A stretch of DNA of 64,000 bases from Bradyrhizobium lupini (GCF_040939785.1 NZ_CP162553.1:1798001-1862000); one strand, 5' to 3'; positions 16,062 to 23,772 are shown, counted from the stretch's first letter. A program made the numbers and translations. The notes: a model not told the origin generated them from the letters alone.

Positions 16062-16496
16062 ATGGCTGCGATCGTTCAGCCCACCCGTCCCCAGATCGCG
16101 GTCAGTGCCGCGATTTTTCGTGACGGCAAGGTGCTTCTGACCCGTCGCGCACGTTCGCCGGCAAAGGGGTTCTATTCGCTGCCGGGCGGCCGGGTCGAGT
16201 TCGGCGAATCGCTGCACCAAGCGCTGGCGCGCGAGATCGACGAGGAGACCGGGCTAGATATCGAAATCATTGGCCTCGCGGGCTGGCGCGAAGTGCTGCC
16301 GGCCGCGGCCGGCGCCGGCCACTACCTGATCATGTCCTTTGCCGCCCGCTGGGTGGCCCGGGAGCCGGTTCTCAACGACGAGCTCGACGACTACCGCTGG
16401 ATCGCCCCAAAGGCCCTGGCGAGCCTTGGCGACCTCAAGCTGACCGGCGGGCTGGAAGAGGTCATCCAGTCCGCTCACCGGCTGATGGGCCCCTGA
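16062..16496 (+). CDS. Nudix hydrolase, ADP-ribose pyrophosphatase-like
   Basis: A 144-residue Nudix enzyme that should hydrolyse a nucleoside diphosphate linked to another group. The full Nudix box is intact: GGRVEFGESLHQALAREIDE then ETGLDI (about residues 43-68), with the catalytic REIDEE carboxylates. The N-terminal strand RPQIAVSAAIFRDGKVLLTR and the C-terminal DDYRWIAPKAL complete the fold. It is 18 bp after the hypothetical gene and 47 bp before a TIGR02301 gene, so a three-gene transcript is plausible. Substrate specificity (ADP-ribose, NADH or other) cannot be decided. Confidence 0.9.
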   Translation: MAAIVQPTRPQIAVSAAIFRDGKVLLTRRARSPAKGFYSLPGGRVEFGESLHQALAREIDEETGLDIEIIGLAGWREVLPAAAGAGHYLIMSFAARWVAREPVLNDELDDYRWIAPKALASLGDLKLTGGLEEVIQSAHRLMGP

Positions 16497-16543
16497 CGGC
16501 CCCGCCTTGCGTCTATCGCCCCGAGGAGGCATACACCCGGCCG

Positions 16544-16921
16544 ATGTCGACGCGATTTCTGGCCATTTTTGCCCTGATTCTCGCCTGCGCCTCGGTGCCC
16601 ACGAGGGCTCAGGACGGGGCAGCGCCGTTTGACGGCGATTTGCAGCGACTGGCGGAGATCCTCGGCGGGCTGCACTATCTGCGCGGCATCTGCGGGTCCA
16701 ACGAGGGCAACAAATGGCGCAGCGAGATGCAGGCGCTGATCGATGCCGAAACCCCCGCCGGCGAACGCCGCACCCGCATGATCGCCGGCTTCAACCGCGG
16801 CTATAACGGTTTTCAGCAGACCTACCGGAGCTGCACGCCGGCCGCGACGGTGGCGATCCGCCGCTATATCGAGGAAGGCGCCAAGATCTCGCGCGATCTC
16901 ACGGCGCGTTACGCGAACTGA
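16544..16921 (+). CDS. TIGR02301-family secreted protein
   Basis: A 125-residue protein with a cleavable signal peptide (MSTRFLAIFALILACASVPT, cleavage likely after about residue 22, ...TRAQ). The mature part has LQRLAEILGGLHYLRGICG, then EMQALIDAETPAGERRTRMI and FNRGYNGFQQTYRSCTPAA; two Cys residues (in GICG and RSCT) probably form a disulfide in the periplasm. This matches the alphaproteobacterial TIGR02301 family, whose function is unknown. It follows the Nudix gene by 47 bp on the same strand. Confidence 0.87.
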   Translation: MSTRFLAIFALILACASVPTRAQDGAAPFDGDLQRLAEILGGLHYLRGICGSNEGNKWRSEMQALIDAETPAGERRTRMIAGFNRGYNGFQQTYRSCTPAATVAIRRYIEEGAKISRDLTARYAN

Positions 16922-17063
16922 GACAGCGGCGGGAACCCTGTCATCGACTTTGTACACAGCCGTTAACCGTTCCTAAAGATGTGGCCTAGCGGGCGTTAAC
17001 GTGCGTGCTACACCTCTCGCACAGCGCATCGCCGTGGATTGCGCCCCAGCCCCGACGAGTTTC

Positions 17064-17330
17064 ATGAGCCATCCAGTGTCCTACGCTCCCGCACGCGCGC
17101 CGCTGCCCGATCACGAGCAGAAGCAGGCCGCACTGAGTTATCTCAACGAGGCCTGGGCCGAAGCGCGCCATGATGGCGTCGACGGCGACTGCCTGGCGCA
17201 GGCGAGCCTGTTTGCGGCCCTTGCCGAGCTCGTCGGCACCTATGGCGAGGACGCGGTGGCGAAGTTCGTCGAAGGCTTTCCCGGCCGCATCCGCAACGGC
17301 GAATTCTCGGTCGACATTTCCAGACAGTAA
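17064..17330 (+). CDS. Hypothetical protein, 88 aa
   Basis: A small soluble protein, MSHPVSYAPARAPLPDHEQK then QAALSYLNEAWAEARHDGVD, with a helical second half (LFAALAELVGTYGEDAVAKF). The frame is also open upstream to a GTG at 17001, which would add 21 residues; I prefer the ATG at 17064, preceded by GACGAG. No family is recognised. The last codons overlap the first copy of a 19-bp tandem repeat (17321 onward), so the C-terminus could be variable between strains. Confidence 0.6.
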   Translation: MSHPVSYAPARAPLPDHEQKQAALSYLNEAWAEARHDGVDGDCLAQASLFAALAELVGTYGEDAVAKFVEGFPGRIRNGEFSVDISRQ

Positions 17331-17371
17331 GTCTTTCTCCAGGCAGTAAGTCTTTCTCCAGGCAGTAAGCC
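17321..17371. repeat. 19-bp tandem repeat, about 2.6 copies
   Basis: CAGACAGTAAGTCTTTCTC at 17321-17339 is followed by CAGGCAGTAAGTCTTTCTC (17340-17358) and a partial third copy from 17359. The stop codon of the preceding gene (TAA at 17328-17330) lies in the first unit. It is a simple local duplication. Confidence 0.85.
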
Positions 17372-17441
17372 TTGCCGAAAATGACCCCGCCACGTAGGCG
17401 GGGCCAGCTTCCGCTACGGTCGGGAATACGCTCCCAGCCCG

Positions 17442-17762
17442 TTACGGCTCGATCTTGAGCGTCGCTTTCATGTTGGGATGAAAGCGACAGTAATAATCGA
17501 TCGTGCCCGCCTTCTTCAGAACCAACGTCCCTGATTTTTTCGCCGGCAGGTTGACGTCGAAATCGCCGTTCCTGGCTGTCGCGGTGTGGACGAAGACGTC
17601 CTTGTTGATCCATTCAATGGTGTCGCCGACCTTGGCCGAAGCGTCTTTCGGCGACACTTCGAGATTCTCCATCGTGATCTCTACGGTCGCAGCGTGCGCC
17701 GGGACGGCCACCGCCACGAGCAGGACCGCTGTCGCGATCGCGGACAATCGTCCCAGCATCAT
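17442..17762 (-). CDS. Periplasmic cupredoxin (amicyanin/plastocyanin-like)
   Basis: A 106-residue blue-copper protein with a signal peptide (MMLGRLSAIATAVLLVAVAV, cleavage after about residue 24, PAHAA). The mature domain has the type 1 copper ligands: His in KDVFVHTATARNG, and Cys, His and Met in DYYCRFHPNMKATLKI. It would carry single electrons or bind copper in the periplasm. It lies 7 bp downstream of the DUF4142 gene, and both lie downstream of an ECF sigma gene with a matching promoter at 18358-18386. The partner protein is unknown; the short Cys-to-His loop (C-R-F-H) resembles amicyanin and pseudoazurin relatives. Confidence 0.9.
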   Translation of the reverse strand: MMLGRLSAIATAVLLVAVAVPAHAATVEITMENLEVSPKDASAKVGDTIEWINKDVFVHTATARNGDFDVNLPAKKSGTLVLKKAGTIDYYCRFHPNMKATLKIEP

Positions 17763-17769
17763 CGCCTCC

Positions 17770-18303
17770 CTATTTCAGCTCCGCCGCGACGTGCTCGGCG
17801 TGCTGCTGATGGCCCTGGAAGATTTTCAGGCCGGTCTGCAGCAGGCTCTTCAGTTCAGCATTGCTGGCGGACGGAATGAGCTGGGTTTCCAGCGCGCCGT
17901 TGACCGTCTTGTGGTAGGCGACCTCGTTCGCGACATAGGCCTTGTCGAAGGCCGCACCGCTCAGCTTGTCCAGTTCGGCGAGCTTCTCGCTCGCCTGCTT
18001 TGACAGCGCTTTGCTGGTGTCGTTGTCTTCAGGCGTGACGTTCAGCTTCTTGACCAGCGCGAGCGCCTGCTTGTTGACGGCCTCGTGGTCGCGCAGCATG
18101 TCCTCGGCAAACGCCTTCACGTCCTTATTCTTGGCTTTCTTCTGCGCCTGCTTGGCTGCGTTGATGTCGATCACGCCCGCGGTGTAGGCGATATGGGCGA
18201 TCTGCGGATCGGTCAGCTTGTCGGCTGCTCTGGCGCCTTGCAGCAGCGCGGGGCTCGACAACAAAATTGCAGCGGCGATCGCCGTGGTCCAACGAACGAA
18301 CAT
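17770..18303 (-). CDS. DUF4142 secreted ferritin-like four-helix protein
   Basis: A 177-residue exported protein: signal peptide about residues 1-27 (MFVRWTTAIAAAILLSSPAL, cut after GARA). The mature chain is helical with DPQIAHIAYTAGVIDINAAK then KDVKAFAEDMLRDHEAVNKQ, the DUF4142 signature containing a conserved D-H pair, and a second H near the C-terminus (HQQHAEHV). DUF4142 proteins have a ferritin-like helical bundle and are commonly induced by stress, but their activity is unproven. It is 90 bp downstream of the sigma gene and 7 bp upstream of the cupredoxin gene, probably the first gene of a two-gene operon transcribed from the ECF-type promoter. Confidence 0.9.
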   Translation of the reverse strand: MFVRWTTAIAAAILLSSPALLQGARAADKLTDPQIAHIAYTAGVIDINAAKQAQKKAKNKDVKAFAEDMLRDHEAVNKQALALVKKLNVTPEDNDTSKALSKQASEKLAELDKLSGAAFDKAYVANEVAYHKTVNGALETQLIPSASNAELKSLLQTGLKIFQGHQQHAEHVAAELK

Positions 18304-18357
18304 GGTTTGACACTCCTGTGGTGCCGGACGTTTTGCCGGCGCGTTGCTTCACAGGCG

Positions 18358-18386
18358 TTGGATGGAATTCTCGCGCAAACGTTCCC
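18358..18386 (-). promoter_or_regulatory. ECF-type promoter of the DUF4142-cupredoxin operon
   Basis: On the minus strand the sequence is GGGAAC (18381-18386), 16 bases, then CATCCAA (18358-18364), 55 bp before the DUF4142 ATG. An identical -35, the same spacing and the same -10 occur before the sigma gene at 19134-19162. GGAAC is the classic ECF -35 core. Confidence 0.75.
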
Positions 18387-18393
18387 GAAAAAT

Positions 18394-19098
18394 TCAGCCG
18401 CCGATGCCAAGCCGCTTCAGCACTGACACGGTCAGCCGCTCGCAGCGCCACCCGGCGAACGGGAACGCATCCATCACCACCGGACCGATCTCCTTTTCGA
18501 CGTTGTCGCGCAGCATGGTCCGCGCACGGTGCAGCCGCGTCTTCACGGTCTCGGGCTTGACGCCGAGCAGCTCGGCGGTCTCCTCGATGTTCATCCCTTC
18601 CATGACGCGGGCGACGAAGACCATGCGGAAGACATCCGGTAATTCATCGATGGCGCGCTCGACGACGCGCTGGATTTCACGTTGGGCCATGGTCCTTTCC
18701 GGATCGCCTGGGGGAGAAGCGGGAAATTTGATGATCTGCGCCTCGAGCGTCGCTTCGGGCACCGAGCCGAGCTCGACCTGCGGCCTGGCGCTTCGCGCCC
18801 GGCCAAGTGCCTCGTTGATGGCGATGCGCGACAGCCACGTCGACAGTCCGGACTCGCCGCGGAATCCGTCGAGATGGGTGAAAGCGCGGACATAGGTTTC
18901 CTGAACGACATCCTCGGCTTCGCTGTCGCTGCGCAGAATTCCGCGCGCCAGACGATAGAGCCTGCGGTTGTTGGCCTGCATGATCTCGCGCAGCGCGGCC
19001 TCGTCACGGCCCCGCGCCCGCTCGACCAGTTCGGCTTCCAATGTCCTGATTTCTGAAGTCTTGGCGCCGGCGGACAGGCCGGCTGCGATCCGTGGCAT
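18394..19098 (-). CDS. RNA polymerase ECF sigma factor (RpoE-like)
   Basis: A 234-residue extracytoplasmic-function sigma factor. Region 2 includes LYRLARGILRSDSEAEDVVQ and ETYVRAFTHLDGFRGESGLS; region 4 includes DELPDVFRMVFVARVMEGMN and IEETAELLGVKPETVKTRLH. A C-terminal extension FAGWRCERLTVSVLKRL is conserved in one ECF subgroup. The open frame reaches 19164, but the promoter motif at 19134-19162 lies inside it, so earlier ATGs would be upstream of or at the transcript start; I chose the ATG at 19098 (MPRIAAGLSAGAK), preceded by GAGCAGGTGACC. No anti-sigma gene is adjacent. Matching promoters before this gene and the DUF4142 gene indicate autoregulation. Confidence 0.9.
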   Translation of the reverse strand: MPRIAAGLSAGAKTSEIRTLEAELVERARGRDEAALREIMQANNRRLYRLARGILRSDSEAEDVVQETYVRAFTHLDGFRGESGLSTWLSRIAINEALGRARSARPQVELGSVPEATLEAQIIKFPASPPGDPERTMAQREIQRVVERAIDELPDVFRMVFVARVMEGMNIEETAELLGVKPETVKTRLHRARTMLRDNVEKEIGPVVMDAFPFAGWRCERLTVSVLKRLGIGG

Positions 19099-19133
19099 GG
19101 CGGTCACCTGCTCGTTTGGCTTCGTTCCGGACA

Positions 19134-19162
19134 TTGGATGCCGCCCCAAGGGAAAGGTTCCC
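19134..19162 (-). promoter_or_regulatory. ECF-type promoter of the sigma gene (autoregulation)
   Basis: On the minus strand GGGAAC (19157-19162), 16 bases, then CATCCAA (19134-19140). It is identical in both boxes and spacing to the promoter at 18358-18386. Transcription would begin about base 19126, giving a leader of about 28 nt before the ATG at 19098. Confidence 0.75.
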
Positions 19163-19203
19163 AACTTTCTGTCCCTCCCCTGGGGGAGGGGCCAAGGAAT
19201 GTC

Positions 19204-20073
19204 CTAATCCGTCTCGATCGGCAGCGCCGGATCCTTCGCCCACTCCCCCATCGAGGCATCGTACAGCGTCAGCTTGTCGTAGCCGAGTTGCGTCAGCAGC
19301 AGCAGGTCGATCGTCGCCGAGATGCCGCCGCCGCAATACAGGATCACATTCTTGTCGCGGGTGACGCCTGCCGCGTCGAATTTGGCCTCGGCATCGGCGA
19401 GCGTCGTCAGCGTCTTGTCCGCATTGACGAGCGCTGCCGCTGATACGTTGACGCTGCCGGGAACGCGGCCGGGCCGCCCGTAGCGGCTCGGCTCGAGGCC
19501 GCGATGAAACTGGGGACCGAGCGCGTTGACGATAACAGTCGCGGGATCTCCGAGCCGTGCCTTGACCGCATTCTTGTCGACGAAGAGGCCTGCGCGCGGT
19601 GTGGCCTTGAAGGTCGTGGCCGGATAGCCCTTCGGGGCGCCTGTTAAGACCGGCCGTCCCTCGTCCTTCCATTTGTCGAGGCCACCGTCGAGCACCCGCG
19701 CCTCAACGCCGAGCGAGCGCAGCATCCACCAGAACCGCGTCGACCACATCATGGTGCCGATGCTGTAGAGCACGACGGATTTGGATGCATCGAGGCCGTG
19801 GCCGCCGAAGGCGGCCTCCAGCTGGGCCACATCAGGCATCATGAAGAATTGCTGCGCAGAGGCGTCGGAGAACTCGCCTTGCAGGTCGAGAAAATCGGCC
19901 CCCGGAATATGGCCGGCCTCGAACGTCTTATCGCCCGGCACGGCGCGATAGGGCACATCGCTGCCTGGCGGCACCGGCTCGTTGTAGGTCGTGCAGTCGT
20001 AGAGGCGCAGGTTGGGATCGCCGAGCTGGGCTGCAAGTTGCTCGGTGGTGATGAGGGGTGTCGGTTCGGTCAT
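19204..20073 (-). CDS. Two-domain sulfurtransferase (rhodanese / 3-mercaptopyruvate type)
   Basis: A 289-residue enzyme with tandem rhodanese domains (about 8-130 and 160-285). The N-terminal domain has HIPGADFLDLQGEFSDA and lacks the active Cys; the C-terminal domain ends in the active loop ILYCGGGISATI, with the persulfide-forming Cys. The CGGGIS loop is closer to 3-mercaptopyruvate sulfurtransferases than to thiosulfate rhodaneses, but specificity is not certain. The start ATG at 20073 immediately follows the stop of the upstream dihydroorotase gene (TGA then ATG), so the pair is almost surely cotranscribed and translationally coupled. No signal peptide; cytoplasmic. Confidence 0.92.
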   Translation of the reverse strand: MTEPTPLITTEQLAAQLGDPNLRLYDCTTYNEPVPPGSDVPYRAVPGDKTFEAGHIPGADFLDLQGEFSDASAQQFFMMPDVAQLEAAFGGHGLDASKSVVLYSIGTMMWSTRFWWMLRSLGVEARVLDGGLDKWKDEGRPVLTGAPKGYPATTFKATPRAGLFVDKNAVKARLGDPATVIVNALGPQFHRGLEPSRYGRPGRVPGSVNVSAAALVNADKTLTTLADAEAKFDAAGVTRDKNVILYCGGGISATIDLLLLTQLGYDKLTLYDASMGEWAKDPALPIETD

Positions 20074-21411
20074 TCACTCCTCCCTCAGCGTCTCCAGAAA
20101 CCGCACCGGCTCACCTTGCGCGGCCGTCACGAGCTCGCCCTGCCACATCACGCGGCGGCCGCGGATGAAGGTGCCTACGGGCCAGCCGGTGACGCGCAAC
20201 CCGTCATAGGGGGTCCAGCCGGCCTTGGACGCGACCCATTTGTTGGTGATGGTCTCGCTGCGCTTGAGATCGACGACGGTGAAGTCGGCGTCATAGCCGG
20301 CGGCGATCCGCCCCTTGCAGGCCATGTTGTAGAGGCGCGCGGGGCCGGCGCTGGTGAGATCGACGAAACGCGCCAGCGACAGCCGACCCGCATTGACGTG
20401 GTCGAGCATGAGCGGCACCAGCGTCTGCACGCCGGTCATGCCGGAGGGCGAGGCCGGATAGGTCTTCTGTTTCTCTTCCAGCGTATGCGGGGCGTGGTCC
20501 GAGCCGAGCACGTCGATGATGCCCTGCTCGATGCCGCGCCAGATCCCGGCGCGGTGATCGGCGCCGCGCACCGGCGGGTTCATCTGGGCCAGCGTGCCGA
20601 GCCGCTCGTAGCATTCGGGCGCAACCAGCGTGAGATGATGCGGCGTCGCCTCGCAGGAGGCGACGTCCTTGTGGTCGCGCAAAAATTCGATCTCTTCCTT
20701 GGTCGAGATATGCAGCACGTGGATGCGCTTGCCGGTCTCGTGTGCGAGCTTCACCAGCCGCTGCGTCGCCATCAGCGCGGCGGTCTCGTCGCGCCACACC
20801 GGGTGCGAGCGCGTGTCGCCCTCGATACGCAGCGATTTGCGGTCGTTGAGGCGGTATTCGTCCTCGGCGTGGAACGCCGCGCGGCGCCGGATCACCTGGA
20901 AGATGCGGCGCAGGCTTTCGTCATCCTCCACCAAGAGCGCGCCGGTCGAGGAGCCGATGAACACCTTGACGCCGGCGCAGCCGGGCGCACGCTCCAGCAC
21001 CGGCAGGTCCTGCACATTCTCGCGGGTGCCGCCGATGAAGAAGGCGAAGTCGCAATGCATGCGGTGATGGGCGCGCTTCACCTTGTCGGTGAAGGTGGCC
21101 TCCGTCACGGTCAACGGCGCGGTGTTTGGCATCTCGAACACGGCGGTGACGCCGCCCATTACGGCGCTGCGCGAGCCGGTCTCGAGGTCTTCCTTCTGCT
21201 CCAGCCCGGGCTCGCGGAAATGCACCTGCGTATCCATCACGCCGGGCAGGATGTGCAGGCCCTTGCAGTCGATCACTTCCGCGGCGGAAGCCTGCGACAG
21301 CGCGCCGATCTCGGCAATGCGACCGTTGACGACGCCGACATCGCGGGTCCCCTCGCCGTCCTGGTTGACGACAGTGCCGCCCTTGAGGATCACGTCGAAA
21401 CGCTGGGTCAT
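20074..21411 (-). CDS. pyrC: Dihydroorotase, class I amidohydrolase
   Basis: A 445-residue zinc amidohydrolase that closes carbamoyl-aspartate to dihydroorotate in pyrimidine synthesis. The metal motif VMDTQVHFREPG is present (H-x-R form), with VTAVFEMPNT, the bridging Lys in GVKVFIGSST, His in HVLHISTKEEI and ATPHHL, and Asp in VLGSDHAPHT. This arrangement fits class I dihydroorotases; D-hydantoinase is less likely because of the FREPG and MPNT motifs. The ATG at 21411 (MTQRFDVILKGGTVV) was chosen over the frame to 21501 because GAGAGG lies just upstream. A second dihydroorotase elsewhere in such genomes is common, so this copy may be an accessory one. Coupled to the sulfurtransferase downstream. 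Confidence 0.85.
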   Translation of the reverse strand: MTQRFDVILKGGTVVNQDGEGTRDVGVVNGRIAEIGALSQASAAEVIDCKGLHILPGVMDTQVHFREPGLEQKEDLETGSRSAVMGGVTAVFEMPNTAPLTVTEATFTDKVKRAHHRMHCDFAFFIGGTRENVQDLPVLERAPGCAGVKVFIGSSTGALLVEDDESLRRIFQVIRRRAAFHAEDEYRLNDRKSLRIEGDTRSHPVWRDETAALMATQRLVKLAHETGKRIHVLHISTKEEIEFLRDHKDVASCEATPHHLTLVAPECYERLGTLAQMNPPVRGADHRAGIWRGIEQGIIDVLGSDHAPHTLEEKQKTYPASPSGMTGVQTLVPLMLDHVNAGRLSLARFVDLTSAGPARLYNMACKGRIAAGYDADFTVVDLKRSETITNKWVASKAGWTPYDGLRVTGWPVGTFIRGRRVMWQGELVTAAQGEPVRFLETLREE

Positions 21412-21512
21412 GGCTGAAGGCCTCTCTCGTCCCCAAGCGCAGGGCTTGAGGTCTTGTCGTTTTTGCCTTGCGGGCTTACGTTCCGGAGCAACATGTCGCA
21501 AGAGATTTTCGT

Positions 21513-22394
21513 ATGAAATCAGCGTTTCTTCCGGACCGGGGCGTGATCAAGGTCGCGGGCGAGGATGCGCGCAACTTCCTCAATGGCCTCGTCACGACCG
21601 ATGTCGACAAGCTGAAGCCGGGCCTGGGCCGATTCGGCGCGTTGCTGACGCCGCAGGGCAAGATCATCGTGGACTTCCTGATCACGGAAGCGCCTGCCGG
21701 CCATGGCGGCGGGTTCCTGATCGATTGCCCGAAGCCGCTTGCCGACGGCCTCGCCACCAAGCTGAAATTCTACAAGCTGCGCGCCAAGGTCACGGTGGAA
21801 AACCTGTCCGACGATCTCGGCGTGCTCGCGGCCTGGGACGGCAAGCCCGCGGCCCAGCCCGACCTCGCCTTCGCCGATCCGCGCAATGGGGACCTCGGCT
21901 ACCGCATCCTCATCCTCGAAGATCTCAAACAGAAGCTGTCCGATCTGATCGGCGCCGAGCTCGTCGACGCCGCCGCATACGAGGCCCACCGCATCGCGCT
22001 CGGCGTGCCGCGCGGCGGGCTCGATTTCACGTACAGCGATGCGTTCCCGCACGAGACCAACATGGACCGCCTTTCCGGCGTCGATTTCGACAAGGGCTGC
22101 TATGTCGGCCAGGAGGTCGTCTCGCGCATGCAGCATCGCGGCACCGCGCGCACCCGCAGCGTCAAGGTGCTGCTCGAGGATTTCTCGCCTGAGCCCGGCG
22201 TCAGCGTCATGGCCGGCGACAAGCCGGTCGGCACGATGGGCTCGTCGGCGAAAGGACAGGGTATCGCGCTGGTGCGCATCGACCGCGTCGCCGATGCGCT
22301 CGATGCGGGACAGGCGCTGACTGCCGGTGGGCTCGCTGTGAGGCTTGCGGAACCAGACGTCGTGCGCATTCCAACGAAGCAACCCATCGCATGA
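21513..22394 (+). CDS. ygfZ: Folate-binding YgfZ/CAF17-type protein
   Basis: A 293-residue GcvT-like protein needed for maturation or repair of certain iron-sulfur enzymes. The hallmark KGCYVGQEVVSRMQHRG is intact at about residues 192-208, with its conserved Cys. The N-terminal part begins MKSAFLPDRGVIKVAGEDAR then NFLNGLVTTDVDKLKPG, the tetrahydrofolate-binding fold. The ATG at 21513 was preferred to an upstream start at 21468, which would read toward the divergent pyrC promoter. Its stop overlaps the start of tag by 4 bp (ATGA), and tag in turn overlaps the HD gene, so a three-gene operon is very likely. Confidence 0.92.
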   Translation: MKSAFLPDRGVIKVAGEDARNFLNGLVTTDVDKLKPGLGRFGALLTPQGKIIVDFLITEAPAGHGGGFLIDCPKPLADGLATKLKFYKLRAKVTVENLSDDLGVLAAWDGKPAAQPDLAFADPRNGDLGYRILILEDLKQKLSDLIGAELVDAAAYEAHRIALGVPRGGLDFTYSDAFPHETNMDRLSGVDFDKGCYVGQEVVSRMQHRGTARTRSVKVLLEDFSPEPGVSVMAGDKPVGTMGSSAKGQGIALVRIDRVADALDAGQALTAGGLAVRLAEPDVVRIPTKQPIA

Positions 22395-23017
22395 GCCGTG
22401 CCCCTCGCCTGCATCCCGACGGAAAGACGCGTTGCCCCTGGCCCGGCGAAGATCCGCTTTACGTCGCCTATCACGATACTGAATGGGGCGTGCCGGAATA
22501 TGACGACCGCGCGCTCTATGAGAAGCTGATCCTCGACGGTTTCCAGGCCGGCTTGTCCTGGATCACGATCCTGCGCAAGCGCGACAATTTTCGCAAAGCC
22601 TTCGACGATTTCCAGCCGGAAAAGATCGCACGCTACAACGAGAAGAAGGTTCACGCGCTGATGAACGATGCCGGCATCGTGCGCAACAAGGCCAAGATCG
22701 ACGGCGCGATATCAAGCGCGAAATCCTATCTCGCCATCATGGAGAAGGGCCCCGGCTTCTCGAAATTCCTGTGGGACTTCATGGACGGAAGGCCCAAGGT
22801 CAATCATTTCAAGACCACCGCGAGCGTGCCTGCCTCGACGCCGCTCTCCATGCAGATCTCCAAGGAGCTGGCCTCGCGCGGCTTCAAATTCGTCGGCCCG
22901 ACCATCGTCTATGCCTTCATGGAGGCGACCGGCATGGTCAACGATCATCTCGTCGACTGCCATTGTCACGCGAGCTGCGGCAAGTCGCAGCGCAAGCCGC
23001 GCCTCAAAGCCAAATGA
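22391..23017 (+). CDS. tag: DNA-3-methyladenine glycosylase I
   Basis: A 208-residue base-excision repair enzyme that removes 3-methyladenine. The N-terminal RCPWPGEDPLYVAYHDTEWG contains the Cys and His zinc ligands, and VDCHCHASCG near residue 190 supplies the others, as in E. coli Tag. The helix-hairpin-helix core includes LYEKLILDGFQAGLSWITIL with the catalytic Glu and Trp. Its ATG overlaps the ygfZ stop by 4 bp and its own stop overlaps the HD gene start by 4 bp, indicating coupled translation. Cytoplasmic. Confidence 0.95.
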   Translation: MSRAPRLHPDGKTRCPWPGEDPLYVAYHDTEWGVPEYDDRALYEKLILDGFQAGLSWITILRKRDNFRKAFDDFQPEKIARYNEKKVHALMNDAGIVRNKAKIDGAISSAKSYLAIMEKGPGFSKFLWDFMDGRPKVNHFKTTASVPASTPLSMQISKELASRGFKFVGPTIVYAFMEATGMVNDHLVDCHCHASCGKSQRKPRLKAK

Positions 23018-23628
23018 GCGCGAAGAAGACGGACCGCGGCGCCGACACCCGCGCCTGGCAACGCATGCTGTCGGGCCGGCGGCTCGATTTGCTCGATCCC
23101 TCCCCGCTCGATATCGAGATCGCCGACGTCGCGCATGGGCTGGCGCGTGTTGCCCGCTGGAACGGCCAGACCATCGGCGCACACATCTTCTCTGTCGCGC
23201 AGCATACGCTGCTGGTCGAAACCGTGATGCGGCACGAGAATCCCCGCGTGGATCAGCGCATGCGGCTTGCCGCGCTGCTGCATGACGCGCCCGAATATGT
23301 GATCGGCGACATGATCTCGCCGTTCAAGGCCGTGCTCGACGGTCATTACAAGGCGGTCGAGAAACGTCTGCTCGGCGCGATTCACATCCGCTTTGGCCTG
23401 CCGCCGGTACTGCCGGACGAGATCACGCTGGCGATCAAGGCCGCCGATCGCGGCGCGGCCTATCTGGAGGCAACGACGCTTGCCGGCTTCAGCGAGAGCG
23501 AGGCCAAGCGCCTGTTCGGCAAGGATCCCGGCCTGTCCGACAGCGTCCGGCGCGACTATCTCACCCCCTGGACGGCTGCCCGGGCCGAGAAGCAGTTTCT
23601 GGAGCGGTTTGGCGCCGTGTTTGCGTGA
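23014..23628 (+). CDS. HD-domain phosphohydrolase (YfbR-like)
   Basis: A 204-residue metal-dependent phosphohydrolase. HD-superfamily residues are visible in order: His in FSVAQHTLLVETV, His-Asp in LAALLHDAPEYVIGDM, and a distal Asp in AIKAADRGAAYLEAT. The EYVIGDM segment resembles YfbR-type 5'-deoxynucleotidases, so nucleotide monophosphates are possible substrates, but this is inference. The start at 23014 overlaps the tag stop (ATGA), which sets it within a frame open from 22771. It closes the ygfZ-tag-HD operon. Confidence 0.88.
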   Translation: MSAKKTDRGADTRAWQRMLSGRRLDLLDPSPLDIEIADVAHGLARVARWNGQTIGAHIFSVAQHTLLVETVMRHENPRVDQRMRLAALLHDAPEYVIGDMISPFKAVLDGHYKAVEKRLLGAIHIRFGLPPVLPDEITLAIKAADRGAAYLEATTLAGFSESEAKRLFGKDPGLSDSVRRDYLTPWTAARAEKQFLERFGAVFA

Positions 23629-23706
23629 TCGTTGTCGTGGGTTAGAGTCCTGCAGGGCGGGCAAAGGGGCCCTTGCCGCCCACTGTTTTGCGCAATGAGA
23701 CGAAAG

Positions 23707-23734
23707 TGGTGGGTACGCTTCGCTTTGCCCACCC
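23707..23734. repeat. Short palindromic repeat
   Basis: GGTGGGTACGCTTCGCTTTG followed by CCCACCC forms a hairpin of the GGTGGGNAC/GTGGGCACGCTTCGC type common in rhizobial spacers. It lies between the HD gene and the phosphatase gene. Confidence 0.55.
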
Positions 23735-23772
23735 CGCCAACGCTCGCTATAATCTGCGGAAAAAGGTCCGCC

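Noticed and set aside
19798..21417. 539-codon plus-strand frame
   Set aside because: It lies opposite the rhodanese and dihydroorotase genes, both of which have intact active-site motifs.
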